Shown here piece after piece: positions 26,372-34,676 of a stretch of DNA of 64,000 nucleotides; position 1 is the stretch's first letter, and each line of letters starts with the position of its first letter. The notes under the pieces were generated by a model, which did no database searches, had not been told where the DNA came from, and saw only the letters and a program-made list of their open reading frames with translations. The DNA comes from Acerihabitans sp047324305 (lineage in GTDB: Bacteria; Pseudomonadota; Gammaproteobacteria; Enterobacterales; Enterobacteriaceae), in the NCBI RefSeq assembly GCF_047324305.1, contig NZ_CP178740.1, forward strand, positions 1 to 64,000, given 5' to 3'. The translations under genes were made by a program, and so were the position numbers.

Positions 26372-27631
26372 GTGTACGCCTTATTATTTATCATGAGAAA
26401 ATTGGTCATGAAAGGATTCCCGCCCATTATCCGGCTGTTGTTAATCACATCGTTAATATTAACCATCGGCCGCGGGCTGACGCTGCCGTTTATCGCCATC
26501 TACCTGTCCATGCAGGGCGGCATGCCGCCGGGAAAAATCGGCCTGGTGCTGGGTATGGGGCTGACGCTGGGCATTATCTTTAGCCTGTATGGCGGCTATC
26601 TGGTGGACCGGTTTAATAAAAATCGCCTGATTATTTGCGCCATCATGGTATTTGCCCTGGCGTTTTTTCTGCTGCCGCTCGGCGGGGGCGCTTTGTTGCC
26701 GATGATTATACTGGTGGCGCTGATTAATTCGGCGTACAGCCTGTACTCCATTACCCTGAAGGCCAGTATTGCCGAATGGCTGACCGTTGAGCGGCGCATC
26801 AAGGCGTTTTCCGCTAATTACACCCTGATCAACGTCGGCTGGGCCATCGGCCCGCCGCTGAGCGTGTTATTGGCGAAAAGCAGCGCCGTGCTGCCGTTTT
26901 ATTTATCCGGCGTCCTGGCCGCCGCGGCCACGCTGACCCTGGCAATGCTGCTGCCGCGCTATGGCCGCCCGCCGGCCCGGGCGGATGATAACGTGGCGGC
27001 GGTAACGGAAAAAATCAACTTCCGTACGACCCTGGACGTGCTGCGCCACGATAAGCGGCTGATCTTTTTTACTCTGGGCGGCGCACTCGGCAGCCTGGTA
27101 TGCAGTCAGTTCGCCAGCTGTATTTCGCAATACCTGATGGTGGAGTTCGACGCTGTGTTTGCTTATCGGGTGGTGGGGATTATTCTGCCGGTCAACGCCG
27201 CTATCGTCATCACCCTGCAATATGCCGTCAGCCGTAATATCCGCCGCGAGACCCTGATGCCGTGGCTATTACTGGGCAGCCTGTTTTTTATTATTGGCCT
27301 GCTGGGCTTTATGCTGGCGGGCAATGCCCTGCCGCTATGGATGATCGCGGTTGCCCTGTTTTCGCTGGGGGAGATTATTATTATCCCGGTGGAATACATG
27401 TTTATCGACTTTATCGCGCCGGCGCATTTAAAAGGCAGTTATTACGGCATGCAAAACCTGGGTAATCTCGGTGGCGCCGCCAATCCGCTGCTCACCGGCG
27501 CCATCCTGACCTATGCACCGCCGGTCTCGCTGTTTATGGTCTTGATACTTGCCACGCTGCTTAGCCTGTGGTTATTCCACCGCGGGTTTCACCACACCCG
27601 CCGCGCCGCCGTAACAACACATTCTTTGTGA
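26372..27631 (+). CDS. ydeE: YdeE-like major facilitator transporter
   Basis: The protein has up to 419 residues and about 12 membrane helices. It matches remembered E. coli YdeE segments: LTIGRGLTLPFIAIYLS in helix 1, GGYLVDRFNKNR (MFS motif A loop), INVGWAIGPPLSVLL, QFASCISQYLMV, LPVNAAIVITLQY and GEIIIIPVEYMFIDFIAP. YdeE is a dipeptide/drug exporter-type MFS protein; substrates here are unknown. The start is uncertain: GTG at 26372, ATG at 26393 or ATG at 26408 (MKGFPPI). The last gives a YdeE-like length before helix 1. It is not next to mrp/metG in E. coli, so it is an insertion in this backbone. Confidence 0.85.
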   Translation: MYALLFIMRKLVMKGFPPIIRLLLITSLILTIGRGLTLPFIAIYLSMQGGMPPGKIGLVLGMGLTLGIIFSLYGGYLVDRFNKNRLIICAIMVFALAFFLLPLGGGALLPMIILVALINSAYSLYSITLKASIAEWLTVERRIKAFSANYTLINVGWAIGPPLSVLLAKSSAVLPFYLSGVLAAAATLTLAMLLPRYGRPPARADDNVAAVTEKINFRTTLDVLRHDKRLIFFTLGGALGSLVCSQFASCISQYLMVEFDAVFAYRVVGIILPVNAAIVITLQYAVSRNIRRETLMPWLLLGSLFFIIGLLGFMLAGNALPLWMIAVALFSLGEIIIIPVEYMFIDFIAPAHLKGSYYGMQNLGNLGGAANPLLTGAILTYAPPVSLFMVLILATLLSLWLFHRGFHHTRRAAVTTHSL

Positions 27632-27785
27632 TTGCGTCCCGGTCTTTGGCCGGGAGAGTGAAGAAAGCACGTGATTATCCGCCCGCCAGACCGCGCGGGC
27701 AGGCCGCAATTGAATGGTCCAGAGCTATAGCGCGGTTTTAAAGCCGGCATACAGCACGGCGACGACGGGGTTTTGTTTGCGGCAT

Positions 27786-27808
27786 GGTTTATATTGCCTT
27801 GGGGAGGG
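27786..27808 (+). repeat. dispersed repeat segment, copy 1
   Basis: The segment GGTTTATATTGCC followed by TTGGGGAGGG is nearly repeated at 35952-35973 (one substitution, one base missing). It also reads as a degenerate, inverted unit of the nearby 39-bp minisatellite. Confidence 0.6.
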
Positions 27809-27840
27809 CGTTTGCGGCATGATCTATGTCGCCCCGAGGG

Positions 27841-28090
27841 GGTTTCGCTTGCCATGCGTGAGGTGTTCATAGGTATTGCCGGGCGCCGGCAAGCGACAAA
27901 GAGGCCGTACCGCGACGGCCTCCTTGACCTCCGCGCGCCCGGCAGATCGCGCGTCGCTGCGCGATGCCTTCCGCCGCCAATGCCCCCGTGATGCACCGGC
28001 CCGGTTAGCGCTCCCGGCGCCACCGGGCCTTTCGCCGCTCCCGGCGGCTCATGCCGGGGTCACAGGCGCCGTCAGCGCGCTTTATGCCGG
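27841..28090 (+). repeat. inverted-duplication arm 1 (about 250 bp)
   Basis: Reads as the diverged reverse complement of 28554-28799. Shared blocks in the same order are GGTTTCGCTTGCCATGCG (27841-27858, exact), CCGGCAGATCG..GCG..CGCTGCGCG, GCGCTCCCGGCGC, a 24-bp exact block at 28029-28052, and TATGCCGG at the end. Spacing is conserved. No protein frame is conserved between the arms, so this looks like a non-coding repeat family. Confidence 0.8.
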
Positions 28091-28232
28091 TCCACATGTC
28101 GCTGTTGGCCATGCGTTTTATGAAGTGGCTGCGGCGCTGTTGCTTAGGATAGAGACTGGCGTCGGGATGGGATTGACCATTATGGGAGGCAATGACTATG
28201 GAATGCAGCTGACACAGCGAAAAGTTGGACAT

Positions 28233-28368
28233 ACAGTCATACAGTCATGCAGTCATGCAGTCATGCAGTCATGCAGTCATGCAGTCATGCAGTCATGCAG
28301 TCATGCAGTCATGCAGTCATACAGTCATACAGTCATGCAGTCATACAGTCATGCAGTCATACAATCAT
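28233..28368 (+). repeat. octanucleotide tandem repeat, 17 units of RCAGTCAT
   Basis: Seventeen in-register 8-bp units: two ACAGTCAT, nine GCAGTCAT, then alternating A/G forms, the last with one substitution, followed by a partial unit. The central nine are identical. Eight is not a multiple of three, so unit gain or loss would shift frame if it were translated. The frames through it show no credible gene. Confidence 0.95.
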
Positions 28369-28553
28369 GCAGTAAGGCGTTCATCATTCAACTTTATGCT
28401 TAAGTTTTAACAGTAAGCATTAAGCATTAAGCCATTAGCCATCAAACTGTAAGCTTTAGCGCAAAATGAATACCGATACCTTTCCCGGTAAGTGCATGCC
28501 GCAAGAAACCCAAAAACGCTATTTTACTCACAGGCGGTGGTGTTGACCTGGTG

Positions 28554-28799
28554 CCGGCATAGAGTGCGCCGGCGGCGCACATCGCGGCTGGATGAGCCGC
28601 CGGGAGCGGCGAAAGCTAAGGGCCGCGCCGGGAGCGCGTCCCGTGCGGTCCAAAAGCCGGGATGGGTGATGCCGGGAACCGCGCAGCGGCGCACGATCTG
28701 CCGGAAGCCCGGGGTCCCGGGGCGGGGGCGACTGCCCGCCCCGGGTCGATTGCCCGCACGGTGCGGCATAAAAATCCGCCTCGCATGGCAAGCGAAACC
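28554..28799 (-). repeat. inverted-duplication arm 2 (about 250 bp)
   Basis: Reverse-complement partner of 27841-28090. The exact 24-bp block lies at 28592-28615 and the exact 18-bp outer end at 28782-28799. The 39-bp minisatellite starts at its outer end. Confidence 0.8.
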
Positions 28800-29180
28800 T
28801 TCTCCCATGCCAACAAACGCGCCCGCCCAAGCAAAACCTTCCCCCATGCCAATAAACGCGCCCGCCCAGGCAAAACCTACCCCCATGCCAACAAACGCGC
28901 CCGCCCAGGCAAAACCTTCCCCATGCCGATAAACTCGCCCGCCCAGGCAAAACCTACCCCCATGCCAACAAACGCGCCCGCCCAGGCAAAACCTACCCCC
29001 ATGCCAATAAACGCGCCCGCCCAGGCAAAACTTACCCCCATGCCAACAAACGCGCCCGCCCAGGCAAAACTTACCCCCATGCCAACAAACGCGCCCGCCC
29101 AGGCAAAACCTTCCCCCATGCCGATAAACGCGCCCGCCCAGGCAAAACCTTCTCCCATGCCAGTAAACACCCCTAGGCAA
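28792..29180 (+). repeat. minisatellite, ten units of about 39 bp
   Basis: Ten head-to-tail units with consensus GCAAAACCTTCCCCCATGCC then AATAAACGCGCCCGCCCAG. Unit 4 (28909-28946) is 38 bp because it has one C fewer, and the last unit is diverged. Thirty-nine bases would encode a 13-residue repeat (KPSPMPINAPAQA on plus, GFAWAGAF-type on minus), but the 38-bp unit shifts the frame on both strands. No start with a ribosome site leads into it. Confidence 0.95.
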
Positions 29181-29225
29181 GCTCAACCCCCTGCCCAGCC
29201 GTAGTCCCGCCAACCGCAATGCCCC

Positions 29226-30131
29226 TTAAATTACCCCGCTCCTGACCAGCGCGCTCCTTACCTTCTCCTTCAGCTCTTCCGTAAGCGGCGACGCCGGCCA
29301 AAGCGAATTCACCGAAATATCCACCCCGGTCAGCTTAATGGCGTATTTCACCACGTTATAGAACGGCAAATCATAATTATACAATTCCGGAATATACGAC
29401 AGGCTCTGCTGCAGCTTGACCGCCTGGGCATAATCCTGTTCCTGCCAGGCCCGGTAGATGCCGCAGGTCAACTGCGGGGCAAAATTCGCGCTGGCCGGAA
29501 TACAGCCGTCGCCGCCGAGTATCAGGGTGCCGAACAGATATTCGTCATAGCCGGAAAATACGGCAAAATCCGGACGCACGGGTTTAACCGCGTGGATGGT
29601 TTCCCGAATATGGTTAAGGGTATCCACCGTATCCTTGAGGCCGACGATATTCGCGCAGGTCTCCGCCAGGCGACGGATCACCGCCACCGGAATCGATTGG
29701 CCGGTCAGCCCCGGGAAGTTATAGATGATAATCGGCAGGCTTAGCGCGTCGGACAGATGCTTATAATGCAGATAGAGGTTTTCCTCGCTCAGCGGATTGT
29801 AAAACGGATTTACCGCCACCACCCCATCGGCGCCAATCTTCTGTGCGTGCAGGCCGTAACGGATGGCCTCGCGGGTACCGGAATGGGCAATGCCGATTAA
29901 AACCGGTTTACGCTTGTTGACGTAATTAACGCAGAACTCCGCCGTCTGCAGGCGCAACGCTTCCGACATATGGGCAAACTCACCGGCGCTTCCCAGGAAA
30001 AACAGGCCGTTGACGTCAGAGGCAATCAGACTGTCCAGCAGTTTCGCCATGCTGTCTTCATCGAGTTGCTCATCGGCGGTAAAAAGGGTGGGAACGGGCG
30101 GAATAACACCATAAAAACGTGGAATAGCCAT
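29226..30131 (-). CDS. DapA-superfamily aldolase (YjhH/YagE-like, 2-keto-3-deoxy sugar acid type)
   Basis: The 301-residue class I aldolase of the DHDPS/N-acetylneuraminate lyase superfamily has GSAGEF (48-52) for the carboxylate and IIIYNFPGLTGQ with the proton-relay tyrosine Y137. IVGLKDTVDT contains the Schiff-base lysine K166. It matches E. coli YjhH/YagE, which cleave 2-keto-3-deoxygluconate to pyruvate and glyceraldehyde, better than DapA. The start is the ATG at 30131 (MAIPRFYGVIPP) with AGAGG 8 nt upstream; the frame is open further upstream, but that start is less likely. A short inverted repeat (GACGA..TCGTC, 30164-30180) lies upstream. It is a single gene beside the repeat region, and its substrate is inferred. 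Confidence 0.87.
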   Translation of the reverse strand: MAIPRFYGVIPPVPTLFTADEQLDEDSMAKLLDSLIASDVNGLFFLGSAGEFAHMSEALRLQTAEFCVNYVNKRKPVLIGIAHSGTREAIRYGLHAQKIGADGVVAVNPFYNPLSEENLYLHYKHLSDALSLPIIIYNFPGLTGQSIPVAVIRRLAETCANIVGLKDTVDTLNHIRETIHAVKPVRPDFAVFSGYDEYLFGTLILGGDGCIPASANFAPQLTCGIYRAWQEQDYAQAVKLQQSLSYIPELYNYDLPFYNVVKYAIKLTGVDISVNSLWPASPLTEELKEKVRSALVRSGVI

Positions 30132-30384
30132 AGTAAAAACCTCTTCTGATCGCAAACACGCCTGACGAGGATCCTTCGTCGGCAAATGAATCTACTTTGT
30201 TAACAGTTTGGCCGGGAGATTGCCGTGCGATAAGTCATACATTTAAATCCGCCTTGGTCACGGCACGATTTTTACCGGCATAGCTGATAAGCTGGCCCGG
30301 TCATTTCATCGGACGAACCGTGAGCGGTGGCACGGTGTCAGAATTAATTGTATGATAAACGCGATTAGAAATAAGGTTGAGATA

Positions 30385-30789
30385 ATGCGCAATATCATCG
30401 TAAACGGCTGGGCCTTTATTCGCGCCTTTGCCTTGATTTACCTGTGCCTGTTCGTCGGTGATTTCCTTTCCACGCTGTTGCCGATTACCATTCCGGGCAG
30501 TATCCTGGGCATGCTGATCCTGTTTATCCTGCTCTGTCTGCAACTGCTGCCGCCGTTATGGCTCAAGCCCGGCTGTCATCTGCTGATCCGCTATATGGCG
30601 TTGTTGTTCGTGCCGATAGGCGTGGGCGTGATGAACTATTACCACGAGCTGTCGTCGCAGTTCGGCCCGCTGGTGGTGTCTTGCGTTATCAGTACCCTGA
30701 TTGTCATGGTGGTGGTGGGCTATAGCTCGCATTACATCCACCGTGAACGTCCGGTGGCCGGCCAGCCGCGCCCCCCTGAGGATCAATAA
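30385..30789 (+). CDS. yohJ: YohJ-type CidA/LrgA-family membrane protein
   Basis: The 134-residue protein has four membrane segments: ALIYLCLFVGDFLSTLL, PGSILGMLILFILLCLQLLP, LIRYMALLFVPIGVGVM and PLVVSCVISTLIVMVVVGY. It is close to E. coli YohJ (132 residues). The CidA/LrgA family is described as holin-like and paired with CidB/LrgB. The ATG at 30385 is preferred because of the AAGG 8 nt upstream and the YohJ-like N-terminus; the frame is open to 30352. It is translationally coupled to yohK (stop and start share one base). Confidence 0.93.
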   Translation: MRNIIVNGWAFIRAFALIYLCLFVGDFLSTLLPITIPGSILGMLILFILLCLQLLPPLWLKPGCHLLIRYMALLFVPIGVGVMNYYHELSSQFGPLVVSCVISTLIVMVVVGYSSHYIHRERPVAGQPRPPEDQ

Positions 30790-31484
30790 TGTTAGCCAAT
30801 TTCTGGTGGTCGCTGCCGCTTACGCTTGCGGTATTTTTTGGCGCCAGGCGGCTGGCGGCGAAATTTCGCATGGCGCTGCTCAATCCGCTGCTGATTTCCA
30901 TGGTGGTGATTATCCCGCTGCTGTTGCTCACCGGCATTCCCTACGCGCGTTATTTTGCCGGCAGTAAAATTCTCAACGACCTGCTGCAACCGGCGGTGGT
31001 GGCGTTGGCCTTCCCGCTGTATGAACAACTGCACCAGATCCGCGCGCGCTGGAAATCCATTATCAGCATCTGTTTTGTCGGCAGCGTTACCGCCATGGTC
31101 AGCGGCACCGCCATCGCGTTGTGGATGGGCGCCACGCCGGAGATTGCCGCCTCGATCCTGCCTAAATCGGTGACCACGCCGATTGCCATGGCGGTGGCGC
31201 AGTCCATTAACGGTATTCCGGCCATCAGCGCGGTATGCGTGATTTTTGTCGGTATCCTGGGCGCGGTATTCGGCCATACGCTGTTCAGGCTGCTGGGTAT
31301 CACCACCAAAGCCTCCCGGGGCCTGGCCATGGGCACCGCGTCCCATGCGCTCGGCACCGCCCGCTGCGCCGAGATGGATTTTCAGGAAGGCGCGTTCAGT
31401 TCCCTGGCATTGGTGATCTGCGGCATTATCACCTCGCTTATCGCGCCGTTCCTGTTCCCGCTGCTGCTGCGGGCGTTCGGCTGA
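30789..31484 (+). CDS. yohK: YohK-type CidB/LrgB-family membrane protein
   Basis: The 231-residue protein has about six to seven membrane segments. The conserved CidB/LrgB signature is present: LPKSVTTPIAMAVAQSINGI (near 122-141), GILGAVFG and ASHALGTARCAEMD (near 183-196). Work on plant PLGG1 and bacterial CidB homologues points to glycerate or pyruvate transport, while older work proposed antiholin roles; which applies here is unknown. It forms an operon with yohJ, overlapping by one base. Confidence 0.94.
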   Translation: MLANFWWSLPLTLAVFFGARRLAAKFRMALLNPLLISMVVIIPLLLLTGIPYARYFAGSKILNDLLQPAVVALAFPLYEQLHQIRARWKSIISICFVGSVTAMVSGTAIALWMGATPEIAASILPKSVTTPIAMAVAQSINGIPAISAVCVIFVGILGAVFGHTLFRLLGITTKASRGLAMGTASHALGTARCAEMDFQEGAFSSLALVICGIITSLIAPFLFPLLLRAFG

Positions 31485-31638
31485 TCTCGCCGCGCCGGCA
31501 TCCGTCCGGGCTGATGCGATAATTTGCTTGACCCGGCCGCCGCCGGCAACCGCCAGGCCGCACGATAAGATATTGATCATATTTATTTAAGCCTACAACG
31601 TCTAAAATGATCCCATAATAAATGCTCAGGGAATCATT

Positions 31639-32670
31639 ATGCACGCACGGTTTACCCCCTCACTGGACGCCCTGGCACCGGCCCTGCGGTCCGCGCTGGC
31701 GCATGAACTGGACCAGGCCGATTTCAGCGGCTGGCTAAGCGCCGCCCAGGCCGCCAGCCTGATGCGGGCCGGCGGGATGGACGAAGACGCCTTATGCTTC
31801 GCGCTGCTGCCCCTGGCCGCCGCCTGCGCCCTGGCGCCGGTCTCGCGGTTTAATGTCGGGGCGGTGGCGCGCGGCGTTAGCGGCAACCTCTATTTCGGCG
31901 CCAATATGGAATTTATCGGCGCGCCGCTGCAGCAAACGGTGCATGCCGAGCAAAGCGCCATCAATCATGCCTGGCTGCGCGGTGAAAAACGCCTGCGCGG
32001 CATCAGCGTCAACTACACGCCATGCGGCCATTGCCGGCAGTTTATGAACGAGCTGAACAGCGGCACCGACCTGATGATTTACCTGCCCGACCGTTCGCCC
32101 GCCACGCTGGGCAATTATCTGCCCGACGCGTTCGGCCCGCGCGATCTGGCCATTCATACCCTGCTGATGGACGGCGTGGATCATCAGTACGGCATGATGG
32201 CGCCCAATTGGCGCGGCGCCAGGGCGGTGAAATCGCCAGGGGCGCGCGCGGATAGGCTTTACGCCGCGGCGCAAGGCGCGGACCCGGCCCAGGCGGCGTC
32301 CGGACGGCCCGCAGCCGGCAGCCCGGGGAAAGGCGCCGAGAGCGTCAACGATCCCCTGGCGCAGCAGGCGTTGCAGGCCGCAAACCAGAGCCACGCGCCT
32401 TATAGTCAGGCGCATAGCGCGGTGGCGCTGCAAACGGCGGATGGGCGCATTTTTGCCGGCCGCTATGCGGAAAACGCAGCGTTTAATCCCAGCCTGCCGC
32501 CGCTGCAGTCGGCGCTGATATTACTGAATATGGCCGGCGCCGACTGCGCGACCCTGCAGCGCGCGGTACTGCTGGAACGTGAAGGCGCGCCTTTTTCGCA
32601 GTGGGACGCGACGCGATCGACGCTGACGGCGCTGGGCTGCGGCGAGATCTCCAGGTATTGGCTGACATAA
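31639..32670 (+). CDS. cdd: cytidine deaminase with an expanded inter-domain linker
   Basis: Zinc-dependent deamination of cytidine and deoxycytidine to uridine forms in pyrimidine salvage. The catalytic domain has VHAEQSAINHAW with H102 and E104, and TPCGHCRQF with C129 and C132, identical in position to E. coli Cdd (294 residues). The C-terminal core-like domain, from about 245 (AANQSHAPYSQAHSAVAL) to the end, is also clear. This protein has 343 residues because about 50 Ala/Gly/Pro/Arg-rich residues (about 187-236) replace a short loop between domains. The frame is open throughout, so it is an insertion and not a frameshift. AGGGA ribosome site before the ATG. Confidence 0.95.
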   Translation: MHARFTPSLDALAPALRSALAHELDQADFSGWLSAAQAASLMRAGGMDEDALCFALLPLAAACALAPVSRFNVGAVARGVSGNLYFGANMEFIGAPLQQTVHAEQSAINHAWLRGEKRLRGISVNYTPCGHCRQFMNELNSGTDLMIYLPDRSPATLGNYLPDAFGPRDLAIHTLLMDGVDHQYGMMAPNWRGARAVKSPGARADRLYAAAQGADPAQAASGRPAAGSPGKGAESVNDPLAQQALQAANQSHAPYSQAHSAVALQTADGRIFAGRYAENAAFNPSLPPLQSALILLNMAGADCATLQRAVLLEREGAPFSQWDATRSTLTALGCGEISRYWLT

Positions 32671-32848
32671 GCCCCTTTCCCGCCGATAACGTCTTCGACG
32701 GCGGCGCTGCGTTGCCGCCGGGCGGCGCCGATCGGGGCCGGCTGGAGTATCCAATTATTTATAAGTTAATCATTAAATAACAAATTACCAATGAAAACAT
32801 GCATCCTTCGCCACAATCTTTTATCCTTTTGGAATCTTTTGCGAAGCG

Positions 32849-34558
32849 ATGGGAAAAGTCATGGAATTGGAACACGAAAGCAAGCGTCCCCTCTATATCC
32901 CCCATGCGGGTCCGGTACTGCTGGAATTTCCGCTACTGAATAAAGGCAGCGCGTTTACCATTGAGGAGCGCGATAACTTTAACCTGCATGGCCTGCTGCC
33001 GGAAGCGGTGGAGAGCATTGAGGAGCAAACCGAACGCGCCTGGCGGCAGTATCAGGACTTTACCAGCGATATCGATAAGCATATCTACCTGCGCAATATT
33101 CAGGATACCAATGAAACGCTGTTCTACCGTCTGCTGGACGGTCATCTGAGCGAGATGCTGCCGATTATCTACACGCCGACCGTGGGCGAGGCCTGCGAGC
33201 ATTTTTCCGATATCTACCGTCGCGCCCGGGGGTTGTTCATCTCCTACGGTAACCGCGACAAAATCGATGATATGCTGCAAAACGCCACCAAACAGAATGT
33301 AAAAGTGATTGTGGTCACCGACGGCGAACGCATCCTGGGCCTGGGCGATCAGGGTATCGGCGGCATGGGCATTCCCATCGGCAAGCTGTCGCTGTACACC
33401 GCCTGCGGCGGCATCAGCCCGGCCTATACCCTGCCGGTGGTGCTGGATGCCGGCACCAACAATCCCCAGCGTCTTAACGATCCCCTATATATGGGCTGGC
33501 GCCATCCGCGCATTACCGGCGAGGAGTATGATCAGTTCGTCGACGCCTTTATCCAGGCGGTGAAGCGCCGCTGGCCCGATGTGCTGTTGCAGTTCGAGGA
33601 TTTTGCCCAGAAAAACGCCACCCCCCTGCTTAACCGCTATCGCGACGAACTGTGCTGCTTTAACGATGATATCCAGGGCACCGCTGCGGTAACCCTGGGC
33701 TGCCTGCTGGCCGCCAGCCACGCCGCCGGCAGCCGTCTGCGCGATCAGACCGTGGTGTTCCTGGGCGCCGGCTCCGCCGGCTGCGGTATCGCCGAACAGA
33801 TCGTCGCGGAGATGCGCACCGAGGGCCTGAGCGAGGACCAGGCGCGCGCGCGGGTGCTAATGGTCGACCGTTTCGGCTTGTTAACCGATAAGCTGGCCAA
33901 CCTGCTGGATTTCCAGAGCCGCCTGGTGCAGCACAGCGACCAGATTGCCGATTGGCGACTGGACAGCGACACGATTTCGCTGATGGATGTGGTGCGCAAC
34001 GCCAGGCCGACGGTGCTGATCGGTGTTTCCGGCCAGCCTGGCCTGTTCAGCGAGGAGATTATCCGCGAGATGCACGCTCACTGCCCGCGTCCCATCGTCA
34101 TGCCGTTGTCCAATCCCACCTCCCGGGTAGAGGCCACGCCGGAAGACGTGATTCGCTGGACCGACGGCGCGGCGCTGGTGGCCACCGGCAGTCCGTTTGC
34201 GCCGGTGCGCTATAAAGACCGGGTTTATCCTATCGCCCAGTGCAACAACGCCTATATTTTTCCGGGCATCGGCCTGGGCGTCCTGGCCTCGGGCGCGACG
34301 CGGGTGACGGAAGCCATGCTTATCGCCGCCAGCCGCGCCCTGGCCGACTGTTCGCCGCTGGTTAACGGCGCCGATGGGGCGCTGTTGCCGGATATCAACG
34401 ATATCCAGGGCGTGTCGAGAGTGATCGCCATGGAAGTCGGCAAGGCGGCGCAGGTGCACGGCGTGGCGATGGTCACGCCGGAGGAGGTGCTGTCCATCGC
34501 CATCGAGCACAATTTCTGGCATCCGCAGTATCGCCACTACCGGCGCACGCCGTTCTGA
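32849..34558 (+). CDS. maeA: NAD-dependent malic enzyme
   Basis: Oxidative decarboxylation of malate to pyruvate with NAD. The 569 residues align along nearly the full length with E. coli MaeA (565): YIPHAGPVLLEFPLLNKGSA at the N-terminus, and IYTPTVGEACEHFSDIYRR with the catalytic tyrosine region. VTDGERILGLGDQGIGGMGI is the family signature. FEDFAQKNATPLLNRY and CFNDDIQGTAAVTLG hold metal-binding acids, and VVFLGAGSAGCGIAEQI is the NAD site. VMPLSNPTSRVEATPEDV is also conserved. In E. coli this gene is elsewhere on the map, so the location between cdd and sanA is a local difference. Confidence 0.97.
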   Translation: MGKVMELEHESKRPLYIPHAGPVLLEFPLLNKGSAFTIEERDNFNLHGLLPEAVESIEEQTERAWRQYQDFTSDIDKHIYLRNIQDTNETLFYRLLDGHLSEMLPIIYTPTVGEACEHFSDIYRRARGLFISYGNRDKIDDMLQNATKQNVKVIVVTDGERILGLGDQGIGGMGIPIGKLSLYTACGGISPAYTLPVVLDAGTNNPQRLNDPLYMGWRHPRITGEEYDQFVDAFIQAVKRRWPDVLLQFEDFAQKNATPLLNRYRDELCCFNDDIQGTAAVTLGCLLAASHAAGSRLRDQTVVFLGAGSAGCGIAEQIVAEMRTEGLSEDQARARVLMVDRFGLLTDKLANLLDFQSRLVQHSDQIADWRLDSDTISLMDVVRNARPTVLIGVSGQPGLFSEEIIREMHAHCPRPIVMPLSNPTSRVEATPEDVIRWTDGAALVATGSPFAPVRYKDRVYPIAQCNNAYIFPGIGLGVLASGATRVTEAMLIAASRALADCSPLVNGADGALLPDINDIQGVSRVIAMEVGKAAQVHGVAMVTPEEVLSIAIEHNFWHPQYRHYRRTPF

Positions 34559-34676
34559 CGCGCCTCAACAAATTGTCACATTGGGCGTATTCAGCCGCCA
34601 CGCTCCTTGCTTCGGCCGGGCAGGTAAAGTAGCCTTGGGCAATGACTTTGCGGCAGGATAGGTTAAGGCTTACGGC

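Larger units (their letters stand above)
27632..29225. other. 1.6-kb gene-free region built of nested repeats
   Basis: No credible gene is present. Open frames exist on both strands only because repeats lack stop codons, and they have low-complexity products. Order: degenerate minisatellite-like units on the minus strand (about 27775-27840), inverted-repeat arm 1 (27841-28090), a spacer with 17 octanucleotide repeats (28233-28368) and short TAAGCAT repeats (about 28413-28430), inverted-repeat arm 2 (28554-28799), then a ten-copy 39-bp minisatellite (28792-29180). The whole is roughly palindromic in plan. It sits between the YdeE-like gene and an aldolase gene. Confidence 0.8.

Noticed and set aside
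27876..28403. 175-codon plus-strand frame running through the octanucleotide array
   Set aside because: The N-terminal part lies in the inverted-repeat arm and is not conserved in the other arm; the C-terminal part is just repeat translation.
28233..29180. Possible CRISPR array
   Set aside because: Units are contiguous tandem repeats without unique spacers, and no cas genes are present.
28524..29219. 231-codon open frame on the minus strand through the minisatellite (glycine/arginine-rich), and the 180-codon plus-strand frame at 28662-29204
   Set aside because: Both are open because the 39-bp units lack stops; each changes repeat phase at the 38-bp unit, has no ribosome site and no recognisable domain.
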